Part shown: positions 24,851 to 36,399 of the stretch, in pieces
Layout: every line of letters begins with the position of its first letter
Position numbering within the stretch: the first letter of the stretch is position 1
Assembly (NCBI GenBank): GCA_003991915.1
Contig: RQTK01000143.1
Location: 590,709 to 654,708 of the forward strand
Direction: 5' to 3'
Length of the DNA: 64,000 nt
From: Elysia chlorotica
Lineage: Eukaryota > Mollusca > Gastropoda > Plakobranchidae
The notes under the pieces: model-generated
Database searches by the model: none
What the model was told of the DNA's origin: nothing
What the model saw: only the letters and a program-made list of their open reading frames with translations
Position numbers and translations under genes: made by a program

Positions 24851-25146
24851 GTTTTGTTCGTTTCTCACAGGTTGCTATGTGTGAAGAAAGTTTTGTCCTC
24901 ATAAATATACTCGTTCTGCAATATTACACATTTACAGTCAGCGAGTGTTGGTACAAAAAGCATACGTGCGTGATGTTTTATCACGTTAGTTGATTATTGT
25001 TTTGGTGAGCTAGGCTCTATTGCCTTTCGTTAGGGCTTAGCCTTATCTAAATTAGTTGACTTAAAGTCGGAACCGAAGCAGGAGCAGATTGTAGCTAAAA
25101 TAAGCTAGTCTGCGTCTTTTCTTTATTCTATTTACAGAGCTAAGGG

Positions 25147-25433
25147 ATTCTTATTTCCAGAGGACGTGTATTACGAGCCGACAGTGGCATTCTCTCTATA
25201 CAGAACTGTGAATCAATTTGTGAAGTAATAATTGCCTTTGAGAAGTCATGTTGTGAAGTTATATTTGCGTGGCTATAATAATTTTATGCTTATTTGGAGT
25301 TGCTAGGTGAATTTTTTGCCTGCACTGCCTCGTTTCTATATGTAAACTTTCGAGCTGTATGTCATTTTTCTGTTGCTTTTTATTAGTACTAGTCGGGAAC
25401 TGTATTCTATCTACCTTCGCTATCGAGCGCCCA
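25147..25433 (+). repeat. Duplicated unique module, copy 2
   Basis: A diverged copy of 24108-24403. It joins the main 36-bp array directly after GCGCCCA at 25433. Confidence 0.85.
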
Positions 25434-27507
25434 AGGTATAGAAGTTAAGCACGGTTATCTCGAATTGCTAGGTATAGAAATTAAGCACGGTTCTCGCGGA
25501 TTGCTAGGTATAGAAGTTAAGCACGGTTCTCTTGGATTGTTAGGTATAGAAATTAAGCACGGTTATCTCGAATTGCTAGGTATAGAAATTAAGCACGGTT
25601 CTCGCGGATTGCTAGGTATAGAAGTTAAAAACGGTTCTCTTGGATTGTTAGGTATAGAAATTAAGCACGGTTATCTCGAATTGCTAGGTATAGAAAATAA
25701 GCACGGTTATCTTGAATTGCTAGGTATAGAAGTTAGGCACGGTTCTCTTGGATTGCTAGGTATAGAAGTTAAGCACGGTTATCTCGAATTGCTAGCTTTA
25801 AGGGTTAAGCACGGTTCTCTCGGATTGCTAGCTTTAGAAGTTAAGCACGGTTCTCTCGGATTGCTAGGTATAGAAATTAAACACGGTTCTCTTGGATTGC
25901 TAGCTTTAGGGGTTAAGCACGTTTCTCTCGAATTGCTAGGAATAGAAGTTAAGGACGGTTCTCACAGATTGCTAGCTTTAGGGGTTAGCACGGTTCTCTC
26001 GGATTGCTAGGTATAGAAATTAAGCACGTTTCTATCGGAATGCTAGCTTTAGGGGTCAAGCTCGGTTCTCTCGGATTGCTAGCTTTAGAGGTTAAGCACG
26101 TTTCTCTCGAATTGCTAGGTATAGAAGTTAAGCACGGTTCTCATAGATTGCTAGCTTTAGGGGTTAGCACGGTTCTCGTGGATTGCTAGGTATAGAAATT
26201 AAGCACGGTTCCCTCGGATTGCTAAGTTTAGAAATTAAGCACGGTTCTCGCGGATTGCGCGAATTGCTAGGTATAGAAATTAAGCACGGCGGATTGCTAG
26301 GTATAGAAGTTAAGCACGGTTCTCTTGGATTGCTAGGTATAGAAATTAAGCACGGTTCTCGGATTGCTAGGTATAGAAGTTAAGCACGGTTCTCTTGGAT
26401 TGTTAGGTATAGAAATTAAGCACGGTTATCTCGAATTGCTAGGTATAGAAATTAAGCACGGTTCTCGCGGATTGCTAGGTATAGAAGTTAAAAACGGTTC
26501 TCTTGGATTGTTAGGTATAGAAATTAAGCACGGTTATCTCGAATTGCTAGGTATAGAAACTAAGCACGGTTATCTCGAATTGCTAGGTATAGAAATTAAG
26601 CACGGTTCTCTTGGATTGCTAGCTTTAGAAGTTAAGCACGGTTATCTCGAATTGCTAGGTATAGAAGTTAAGCACGGTTCTCAAAGATTGCTAGCTTTAG
26701 GGGTTAGCACGGTTCTCGTGGATTGCTAGGTAAAGAAGTTAAGCACGGTTCCCTCGGATTGCTAAGTTTAGAAATTAAGCACAGTTCTCTTGGATTGCTA
26801 AGTATAGAAATTAAGCACGGTTCTCTCGGATTGCTAGCTTTAGAAGTTAAGCACGGTTCTCTCGAATTGCTAGGTATGGAAATTAAGCACGGTTTTCTTG
26901 GATTGCTAGCTTTAGAAGTTAAGCACGGTTCTCTCGGATTGCTAGGTATAGAAGTTAAGCTCGTTTCTCTCGGATTGCTAGCTTTAGAGGTTAAGCACGT
27001 TTCTCTCGAATTGCTAGGTATAGAAGTTAAGCACGACTCTCACAGATTGCTAGCTTTAGGGGTTAAGCACGGTTCTCTCGGATTGCTAGGTATAGAAATT
27101 AAGCACGTTTCTATCGGAATTGCTAGCTTTAGGGGTCAAGCTCGGTTCTCTCGGATTGCTAGCTTTAGAGGTTAAGCACGTTTCTCTCGAATTGTTAGGT
27201 ATAGAAGTTAAGCACGGTTCTCAAAGATTGCTAGCTTTAGGGGTTAGCACGGTTCTCTGGATTGCTAGGTATAGAATTAAGCACGGTTCTCTCGGATTGC
27301 TAGTTTAGAATTTAAGCACTGTTCTCTCGGATTGCTTTGTATAGAATTTAAGCACGGTTTTCTTGTATTGCTAGTTTTAGAATTTAAGCACGGTTCTCTC
27401 GGATTGCTAGCTTTAGAAGTTAAGCACGGTTCTCTCGGATTGCTAGCTTTAGAAGTTAAGCACGGTTCTCTCGGATTGCTAGGTTTAGGGGTTTAGCACG
27501 GTTCTCT
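25434..27507 (+). repeat. 36-bp minisatellite, main array with higher-order structure
   Basis: About 57 units of the 36-bp repeat. The linker alternates between GCTAGGTATA and GCTAGCTTTA types, and variants recur at fixed distances. GTTAAAAACGG units are 863 bp apart (25621 and 26484). GGGGTCAAGCTCGG units are 1080 bp apart (30 units). GGGTTAGCACGGTTCTCGTG units are 540 bp apart (15 units). This shows higher-order amplification. Several long plus-strand frames arise only from the unit length. Confidence 0.93.
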
Positions 27508-27762
27508 CTGTATTCTATCTACCTTCGCTATCGAGCGCCCAGTTCTCGTGCTGTATGTGTAATTGTTGCTGTCCTTCAAACTCCTCCCTGTGAGCCACTG
27601 TTGAGAAGATGTCCATTACGTCGTTGTCATTCTGCCCTGGTCTTCGCCGCCATTGGTCAGTCTTTCTACCCTGTCGTTGGTCATCGCCAGCTTTACCGTC
27701 ATCGCCGCCATCTTCACCTTTACTTGAGAGCGTCACCATGTTGGGATCATCATCTTTTGAAT
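27508..27762 (+). repeat. 255-bp segment identical to 24370-24624, copy 2
   Basis: This is the right boundary of the main minisatellite array. It continues into single-copy DNA (GTCGTCGTTGGACCGTCATC), so this is probably the ancestral junction. Confidence 0.92.
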
Positions 27763-28109
27763 GTCGTCGTTGGACCGTCATCGTTGGATCATCGTCATTC
27801 AGAACTATGATGTAGGTGAATGTCTAGTTACTGTCGTAACTACACAATCAGCCCTCTAATTGTATTTTGACTAGACTTATGTTTTAAGTATTTCCTCACG
27901 TATATTTTTACTTAACATCCTGTGCTTTTATATCTTTGCTTATATTATGCAAATGCTGATTTCTATTATTTTTTAACCATATAAAATTATTTCAAACTGT
28001 CACCTCTCGTAAGTCGTTGGCTATTTTGCTGTGACTTGTCTTGTACTTTGTTAATACATGTATCAACAACCTTACCAGATTTGCCCTAACACTAGACTTG
28101 TAGGTTAAC

Positions 28110-28570
28110 CATGGCTCTCACAGATTGCTAGGATCTGCCTGTCTGTTATTGATTTATATGGTCTCAGTTTTTCCGATATTTATCTGGAGTCTATTCTTCC
28201 TGGTTTCTTCTGACATACGATATGGCTTCTCGTGTGCGTGTTGTTGACTGTGTGAGAGAAGGCTGATGTCGTCTGTAAACTCAAGATAAACGAGATGCCT
28301 CAATAAGGTCCATTAGCTGCCACGTCCTCTGGCATGTAGTTGACGTTCGCATAACGCAGTCAAGCACCATAAGGTAGATCGTCTGCGAGAGCTGGTGGGC
28401 GCCAGTTTTTACGTTGAAGGGTTCCGTTAGCTTACCATCGTGGATGACTTGACAAGTGGCGTCCTTATAAAGTTGTTGAGTTATGGTGACGAACTTTGGT
28501 GAAAAGCCATAGTTATACATCAGTCTCCAGGTGACATCTCGGTCGACGCTGTCGAATGTCTTTTGAATCT
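28110..28570 (-). mobile_element. LINE reverse transcriptase fragment
   Basis: On the minus strand, KTFDSVDRDVTWRLMYNYG is followed by KFVTITQQLYKDATCQVIHD, GKLTEPFNVKTGA and, after a frame change, YLEFTDDIS. The catalytic FADD box has become FTDD. These are RT motifs of the same broad type as the LINE at 9260. It is a decayed internal fragment with no recognisable ends. Confidence 0.75.
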
Positions 28571-29154
28571 GATATTATCCATGGTTTCAATTTGTTTATA
28601 TTTTTGCATGCTCTTTTACTTAAATTTTTTTATGTCGCTTTTGTTTTCCTTATCGGTCATAATTGAGCCTTTTACGTTCACATTTGAGCCGCCAATGTTC
28701 ACATTGAATGTTGTTTTTACGTCAATAAATTATTCGAACTTACTTTGACACATTGGAGTATGTTATGTCAGATTCCAATTCCTTATGTTCACATTTACGA
28801 TGTAAATAATCAATCTACCAAGACACACACACACTCACACACACATATATGTACTTATTATGTATGTTTTATTGCTTGTTTTTTGCCTTTCAGAAAATGG
28901 GTGCCGTTTCCTCAACTGTCTCTAGGGCATAAAAAAACTCACCAGCCATACCCGAGCGCGATGAGAACAAAACTGTACTGCCAGTAAAAAAGCAAGAGCA
29001 GCGCAAGTTGTTTTTATTGTCCTCCGGCAAGCTTGTTTGTGATAAACTCTCTGGGTAGAAATGTACATAACATGAATCTTCTCTTTTGTGTATATTCACA
29101 ATGGAAGTTAAATACAAAATTAAAAGTAGACGTTCTCGCAAGAAGGGTAAAGAG

Positions 29155-29378
29155 GTGATATAGAAGTAATGAGAGAAGTCTACAAGGTGATATAGAAGTA
29201 ATGAGAGAAGTTTACAAGGTGATGTAGAAGTAATGAGAGAAGTCTACAAGGTGATATAGAAGTAATGAGAGAAGTTTACAAGGTGATATAGAAGTAATGA
29301 GAGAAGTCTACAAGGTGATATAGAAGTAATGAGAGAAGTCTACAAGGTGATATAGAAGTAATGAGAGAAGTTTACAAG
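29155..29378 (+). repeat. 32-bp minisatellite, seven copies
   Basis: Exactly 7 x 32 bp of GTGATATAGAAGTAATGAGA then GAAGTYTACAAG. Copies differ at one C/T position (TCTACAAG or TTTACAAG) and one ATA/ATG position. A partial eighth unit follows. Confidence 0.95.
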
Positions 29379-29389
29379 ATGATGTAAAC

Positions 29390-32300
29390 AAAAGCGGCCA
29401 TGAAAATGATCTGAGCCAAATTGGTTTGGTTTTTATTGATTGTGATTATTCTGATTGGCGCATAGTAAAGAAAAAGTATATCTACAGTTTCGAGAGTTGA
29501 AATTAGTACACCTTAGGTGACAATTTAAAATTCACGATTTCATGCCTGTGGTTCATTTATTCTGGGTGTTCTGAAAATATATAAAACTAGAGATCTTTTT
29601 CTATGATTTGAAAATCAATTAGGCATTAGGAGAAAATACCTTCAAAATATTCAAGGCCTATCAAAATAAAAGATTAAGTCAGCGACGTCAACGAAAGTAA
29701 TATGAGCTATACATGTATCATAAAAATAATAAGTCTAGTCGGTACATCATATTGTAGTGTGTAGGCTGAGTATGCAGAACAAAAAATGCTCTGTGAATAT
29801 AATTATAATACATTATTCCTAATATAATGTTATACATTGAAACTGGTACAATAGGAATTCAAAGACACAATCCTTACAAACATCCTGATAATGAGTGTTG
29901 CTTGTAGATAAAACCTGAAAATTAGATCACGATCTGTGTGTTATTTAGGCGAAATCAGAATAGTTTTGGATGAATTCATTGTCTCGGGTTTTAATTTTGC
30001 GAATAGAAAACTAGGGGACTGAACACTCACTAAAGATGGCCGCCGGAATGGCTCTAGTGGCGAGTCTAAACACTGGCAGACTATCGCGTGAGCCATCACA
30101 CAGACAGATAAATCTTATCCAGCGCCTCTTTCACAGACAGGAAATAAATCTCTGAAACCAAGATCTATAGGTCCAGTGATTGTTTACAATACATTTTTGT
30201 AAGAAAGGAATGGTCCCAAAAAAAAGAAAAAAATGTTTGATTAAAAATATTTCATTAGTGAAATAATTGTATTTGCTTAGATCTCCCAATCGCGCGTGCT
30301 TGCCACATTCTGGCGCAAACTGATCGAAATTAATCCGCGAAAAAAATGGCGTGTGGCTCAAGTTTAAGTTTTGGTTGATAGATTAAGGGATCTAGAAATA
30401 TAGGATCCCCTTTACTTATACAGACACTCGAAGACATAAATACACATACACATATGCGTTTAGCTAAGTTCTCCTGTGATTGACTATAAATCTATGGAAA
30501 GTGTTTGGGGAGAGACCAAGGATTTACGTATTGTATTCATTCTTGTGTCTCCTGTCTGACAGCCAGGCAAAATGGTGGCAAGAAACTTTAACAAAAGGAG
30601 CGTTTACACGTATAAATTAGGAAACCTTATTTGTTCGTGAAATGTTAAAATATCTACAAACATAAATAGGAAAGTTAATATATGAAATGCCTGAATCTCG
30701 AATCAAAGGGTAATGGTTCGAAATGTAACTGCGAACGTAAAAATGAACTAAATATCCAAGTAGACGTAAAGAGATAACCGTTCCTGACAGTATAAAATCG
30801 TGAGCGTTCAGCGTAAGCTACACGTTTGTTAATTTTGTTAAAACTCTGAAAACAATATTGTCACTGTCAGATCAACTTTTGTCATAAATTTTACAGCCTG
30901 GGTGTGTGTGTGTGGGGTGTCTTCACACTTTAGCCAATAATTTTCGATTGTATCCAGGATCAATTATGAATTTGGAAACTCTCTGAAGTAAGTTGTGATG
31001 AGTTTTTCATCGAGTGTGACATGCAGTAAAACTTATCAGGGTTAAGTTGTAGAAATACAATATTTTCCCGACACAACGTTTTCGCTTTTGTACTTGTGGG
31101 TGGAGTTCCAAATATCTGATGAACCCAATCTAAAACTGTCTCACTTTATTCAAAAAGTTTATATTTACGTACTATGTAACGATAACCCTCGCCTTAGAGA
31201 ATGTACATAATGTGTTTATATCTTCACCCCTTACCTCATCCACGTTTTCCACATCAATTCATCTGTCATACTTTTGAGATATTCCAAAATAGAAGAGGCA
31301 ATAAACCATAAAGAGCGCAATCATCTCCTGGAACTGCGTCATGTAGCTTGTTTATAGTATTATACACAATGTTAACTGAGTTCGAGAGATACGCTGGGAC
31401 GAGGAACATATTTCACCCGATATAAATCTACAGTTAGCCTCGTTGTTTAACCTCAAACCCATTATGCTTCCCCCCTTTCTAAAATAATGATGAGCTTTTC
31501 TGCTTCTCTGAGTATTTTTGGGGAGACTTTTTAAGCCTCTCTTTAAACATACACAGTGGAGAATAATAGCGAAACTCTTGACTCTTTGGTATTTTAGGCA
31601 TCAGCCATATCCACCCATACAATTTGTAAAAAAAGAAAAACAGTTGGTGACGTAATCTGAGAAGGTCACTATAGACAGGAAAATGGTTTTTCTTGACAAG
31701 AGGCGTGACTTTTTTCGGAAAACACCTAGTTTTGTGTACACTGAAAAGGGCCTCGCTCTATGATTTTTCAGGGAATTATAGAATGTGAACAGCGAAGAGA
31801 GCCTGGAAGAGAGCGGTCGTATTTTCTTTTGTGTTGGACGCCAGTCTAGATCTGCTACGGAGTCCAGGTGGTTGGGAATTTTGCGTCAGACAAAGGTCAT
31901 GGAGATTCGGTGTTTAAAATACCAGACAGGGGCGGAAGTGACAAACTCACAAGGTATGCGTGGAATTTACATTCCCATCAAAAGAAGTTGGTTCCATTTC
32001 ATAAACTTCAACTTTGCCATACTTATAAGCTTTTTTCCTACGATAATCAATGTTATCTTTTCCCAACCTCCATTTTGTGATTCTACTTTTTTTTGTTTCA
32101 AAGCCATAAACTCGCATAAAAATAAAGTAGGGTGAAACGGTTCGGGTATTCTAAGGATTCTGAGTAAATTTGAATAATTCGTTTGCAAATAAAATAAGTT
32201 GAAGATAGTAAAAATATTGATGCCCATCTTGTTTGATCATTGTTAGAAACAGCTAACTAGAAGTTGAAGTCACCGCCTATCTCGAATTCACCCATCAAAA

Positions 32301-32453
32301 AGTTACGTTACATACACAATGTGGGTCTAAAAAACAAGAATAACACTAAATAGAGGCTTCATAGGACACATGCAAATTAGCCAAAATATTATGCAGACAT
32401 TTATACTCTAAGGGTGAAGTAAGTGATCTTCTTTTTTTCTTTTTGTTGTTGTT

Positions 32454-32486
<33 letters not shown>

Positions 32487-32720
32487 GCTGCTGCTGCTGA
32501 GATTTATGGTCAGGTACGTATTTTTTATATAATTGTTGGCCATGTAACATTATATTATGATCTAGATGTGTGTGTGTATATATATAATTTTTTTTAATTG
32601 GTGCTCATTGTGGCCTCCCCCACTCGATTTTTGCCCATCTCCACAGACTTACTCAATCACTAGAAAATTACAAAACATTTTTTATGAACCAATCTAATTT
32701 AATTTTGGTTGTTGTTGTTG
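29390..32720. other. Intergenic, no gene recognised
   Basis: AT-rich DNA between the 32-bp minisatellite and the SINE at 32731. A (GTT)n run lies at 32444-32498. The 116-residue frame at 31785-32135 has no recognised similarity. Confidence 0.55.
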
Positions 32721-32730
32721 TTGTTTTGGG

Positions 32731-32997
32731 TGTTGAGTGTGTTGAGTTTGTTTATCGTCCAACATCAGCGCTATATAGGCTACATTGTGGATGGACCCCA
32801 ACACTGACGTCTGAAAAATTTATGTGCTGCCACACACGAGACAGGGCTGGTATACCATGACTCTTTTCTCAGCCAATCACATTAAACTGAAACCGACCAA
32901 ACCAGTTAGGGAGCGAAATCGCCAGGGCTCGAACCACGAACCTTTTGCGTCGGAAACCGATGTTCTACCCCAAGGCGGTGGGGGGAAGGCCACCGCC

Positions 32998-32998
<1 letters not shown>
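32731..32998 (-). mobile_element. tRNA-derived SINE family A, near-full copy
   Basis: On the minus strand this has a tRNA-like head with B-box-like GTGGTTCGAGCCC, the body segment AACTGGTTTGGTCGG, and the family 3' end (CTGTCTCGTGTGTGGCAGCA, CAGACGTCAGTGTTGGGG, then GTTGGACGATAAAC and ACTCAAC repeats). The plus-strand T tract at 33002 abuts its 5' end. Confidence 0.75.
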
Positions 32999-33001
<3 letters not shown>

Positions 33002-33054
<53 letters not shown>

Positions 33055-33124
33055 TTTTTTTTTTTTTTTTTGTTTTTTTTTTTTGTTTTTTTTTTTTTTT
33101 TTTTTTTTTTTTTTGGGGGGGGGG
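33002..33124 (+). repeat. Poly(T) tract ending in poly(G)
   Basis: About 113 T with scattered single G, then G10. It abuts the 5' end of an antisense SINE at 32731-32998. Confidence 0.95.
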
Positions 33125-33500
33125 TTGCTTAACTCTACACTTTTATTGATTCCACAACTGGTCACAAAACACCAAGTCAACTTCTGCCATAAAAGCCATG
33201 CTGGCAGTATCTCGGTAAAATCAGTGGACTCATTCCCAATAGAATTAAGGAGGATTTTTAAAAAATGATGAAACAATTCCGGAATAGAATTTTATATTAA
33301 TAAGATGGAGAAATGACTCTAGGGGAGCCCGGAGCTATCTCATATTTTAAAGGCGTTGTATATATTCACTTCAGATTCGGGGACAATACATTTTCCCCTT
33401 TTTATCAAATCTTTGTAGATAGTGATGTAAAATGATTATATGCCATCAGTAGGCAAGGTCACGTTAGAGATAGAGGGATAGACAGGCACAGAGGAAGTAA

Positions 33501-33503
<3 letters not shown>

Positions 33504-33551
<48 letters not shown>
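33504..33551 (+). repeat. (GA)n microsatellite
   Basis: A (GA)n run with few interruptions. Confidence 0.95.
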
Positions 33552-33555
<4 letters not shown>

Positions 33556-34305
33556 AGAGAGAGGTCTCGGTTTCAATATATGGTTTATTCTTCTTATGTC
33601 CTCTCCTTTTGGTAGGTTGGGTGAGCCAGTCAGAGGGGATTGGATAACAGAGAACCAGAGAATCAGTACTTTTCCCTCGGTGACATTTTCATGTCCGTGT
33701 CTTTGTTAACTAACAGCAAATGAGGATGGATCATGTGTGTTTGCTGTGTGACCGATCTAACTGAAGATCTAATCAATTATGCACGCATTCTGTTATTTTT
33801 AAGTTTCTAAAGTTTAGGAAGGACACTCTCTTGTCATGCACAGTGTAGGTAGGGTGTCTAGTCTTTATTTTATTTTTTTGTTTATTTATTTATTTGTTGT
33901 TTTTTTTGTTTTTGTTTTTTTGTTTTGTTTTTTGTTTTTTTTTTTTTTGGGGGGGGGGGTCGGACAATATGACAATAAGCAGACACTATAATTATTATGT
34001 TCCCGAAAAAAAGGAAGTCTTGATTAATAATCTAACAAACAAAAAACAAAGTTAAAACCTTTTTTAAACAGTTTTCCTTAGTCATGAGAGAAAGAAAGAA
34101 ATAGAGGCAGTCAGAGAAAGGTAAACAAAGATACAGAGCCAGATTGACAGGCAGAAAGGCAGAGTCAAGATCTGGACAGACGGACAGAGACAGAGAAAGA
34201 GGAAACGTGAAGAAAAAAATTACGACTGATGGAAGGATAGAAAAAGGGGGTTTTAAGAATGCATGAAATACATTGACAAGAGAATATTAGGTATATTCAA
34301 TATAA

Positions 34306-34307
<2 letters not shown>

Positions 34308-34343
<36 letters not shown>

Positions 34344-34372
34344 TATATATATATATGTATATATATATCATT
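34308..34372 (+). repeat. (GT)n/(TA)n microsatellite
   Basis: TGTGTGTATA grading into a (TA)n palindrome able to form a cruciform. Confidence 0.93.
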
Positions 34373-35195
34373 CTCTCTCTGTTTTATCTATCTAATTCTG
34401 CAGAGATGAGACAAACTAATTTGCCAATGATTTTTAGTTATCCAACTTCAATCGTGGCAACCTGAATGCTCCAGCAAGGTATTTGGGCCTACCCAGCTCT
34501 ATATCTTCCTACTGCAGGCTTAACAAAAAGGGTCCTTTACAGCTCGGGACTTAAAGCGCTTTGCTTGCAGGAATTTAAACTTGGTTAAAAGACGTATTAA
34601 TCTTGTTGAAAAAGTATCATACAAGTCAAAAACTTCTTAGCTAAAATCATCTTCAGGTTATAACTTTCAAACAGTTGTTGTTTCTTCTATGTTGCTGTTA
34701 GCTTTTTATTTATTTTCATTGAGGGAGAGAAGGGAGGATGGCAAATAGAAATACGAGTAGATAACTCAAAATATTCCTTTGATTCAAAAGCGTTCTAAAG
34801 TTTTTATTTTTAAATTGTATTAAGCAGTTTTGTCAACATTGAAGTGGCAGCATACCTCTTTCATTTTTTAAATAGCAACTAGTGAACACCCAGTTAGTTT
34901 TGTAAATCTTTTTAGTTCAACTTACACTCATAAGTATTAAAGAGATTTTGTACTTTTATTTAGTAAAATTATGATAACACGCTTCAGAAATCAAGCAAAA
35001 TGTATTTTTCTACACGACTGTTTTTGTTTATTAATAAGATTGCGTCCATCAGAAGCAGTAAAAATACCTATCCTTTTATCTAATGTTCAAAACTTAAATC
35101 GCATCATTTTTGTTGGACGGAAAGTTAAAACCTATGTAGAACATTGTGGTACGCTTAAGACTCTTTGCCTTGTTTTAGACGAGCGCGATACCTAC

Positions 35196-36299
35196 CGTCT
35201 CATCCCTCCACTCAGATTTTGCAGAACATTCGCTCTGGTCTGGAAACTTGAATCTTCTGTTGATCTTGGACGCGCCAAGCAGAAGGGACAGAGGCGATGA
35301 CGTCATGCCCTCAACTGTGATCACTATCGGCAGAGATGTGTAAGAGAAGGTGCAACCCCTGGACACTCTATAGACTTCGAGAGTAACGCCAGCACACATT
35401 GCACAAAATATATTTTTGTGCCCCGACACGCCCAAATATCTGTGGTTTAGGTCGTGGCACAGGCGAAGCACAGGCTCGCTACAGTTACTGTATGCATCGT
35501 ACTGTTCTGGAAGAGAGGAAAAGCACCCCCTAGGTGCGTGGGTAGACGGTGCTGCCTCGTAAAAAACTTTGCAGTATGGAAGGGAGCGAGCTGCCCTAAC
35601 GAATTGTACTTCCGATGTTAAGGCATACAGTTCCTGGAATTGAGGACATTTAACGTGTACCGGCCATGGTACCGCGGTCTTGTGATCCAAGGTCTCAGTA
35701 TCAACCTCTGACCATGAGATGTTCAGACTCTCATTTATTTGGTAACCATTGCAAAGGGCACAATACTTGTTTTTAAAGATGAGGCCATCATGTATGTCCA
35801 CATACGAAAGGAAAGAATGAAGATCGTCAGATGTGTTGGATTCTCTTTCACATAATTCCCGAAATTCAGCTTCTTCTGAATCTGTCACTGGTTGGTTTTC
35901 CGCAGTTGGTGGGCATCGTACAACCTGCAGGTAATCAAAGAAATCAAGGGGGATCGGCAAACACTCGACCTGGTCTGCGTACAGTGGCCGCTCGCTGTTC
36001 TGCATTGATGGGGCTGGTTCTCTCAGAAAGGTGCCATTGGGCAGCAGAGAACCGCTCGGGCAGCAAGTATCCAGCGCTGCGCATAGAGGCCGGCAGTCAC
36101 ACGTGAAACACTTGGGGTATGGACACAGATATTCGTTGAGGTTCACTAGAGTTCCATTGACGCATACCATGCCGCAGTAGCGGATGGAGAAATCCTCCCA
36201 GTGTTCTGTGTCATGATCCCAGGTTTGACAAACGGATTGGCTTGTACACACAAGGAAGCAGCACAACGCAACTAGGGTGTGATCCACACTAAGCAACAT
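35196..36299 (-). CDS. Secreted/receptor-like Cys-rich ectodomain, first coding exon (Mth-like/adhesion-type orphan GPCR candidate)
   Basis: I chose the ATG at 36299 over the upstream one at 36392 because it gives a good signal peptide (MLLSVDHTLVALCCFLVC). The upstream 31 residues are not signal-like, and GATTTCACTTTAG just before the ATG could be an intron acceptor. The 368-codon exon is rich in cysteine pairs (CDCRPLC, DTCC, NKYCALCNG, NIFCAMCAG) and has six N-glycosylation sites (for example NGT, NTS, NES, NCS). A donor ACG|GTAGGT at 35196 precedes the stop at 35177-35175 in the same frame. The CALCNG-type repeats recall the long ectodomains of mollusc receptors annotated as Mth2-like or adhesion GPCRs; this is from memory and family-level only. 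No transmembrane segment is encoded here, and I found no 7TM exon further down this strand. It could also be a secreted protein or a stranded exon. Confidence 0.6.
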
Positions 36300-36399
36300 T
36301 TCGGTAGCTAAAGTGAAATCAGTGCTACCTAGGTTGAAATAGCCCAATACGTGTCTTTGATCACTGCAGGTGCTAATTTTGAGGAAGTTCAAACGCTCT

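Noticed and set aside
25465-27308. Series of plus-strand frames up to 181 residues with LLGIEVKHGSLG repeats
   Set aside because: They exist because the satellite unit is 36 bp, a multiple of three. Single-base indels break the frame between blocks, and there is no splice or domain support.
25434-27507. 5S rRNA gene cluster
   Set aside because: Only about 30 bases per unit resemble 5S and the rest of the gene is absent, so it is at most a derived repeat.
23583-29378. Regular direct repeats that might suggest a CRISPR array
   Set aside because: The 32- and 36-bp units are contiguous with no unique spacers, and the DNA is clearly eukaryotic.
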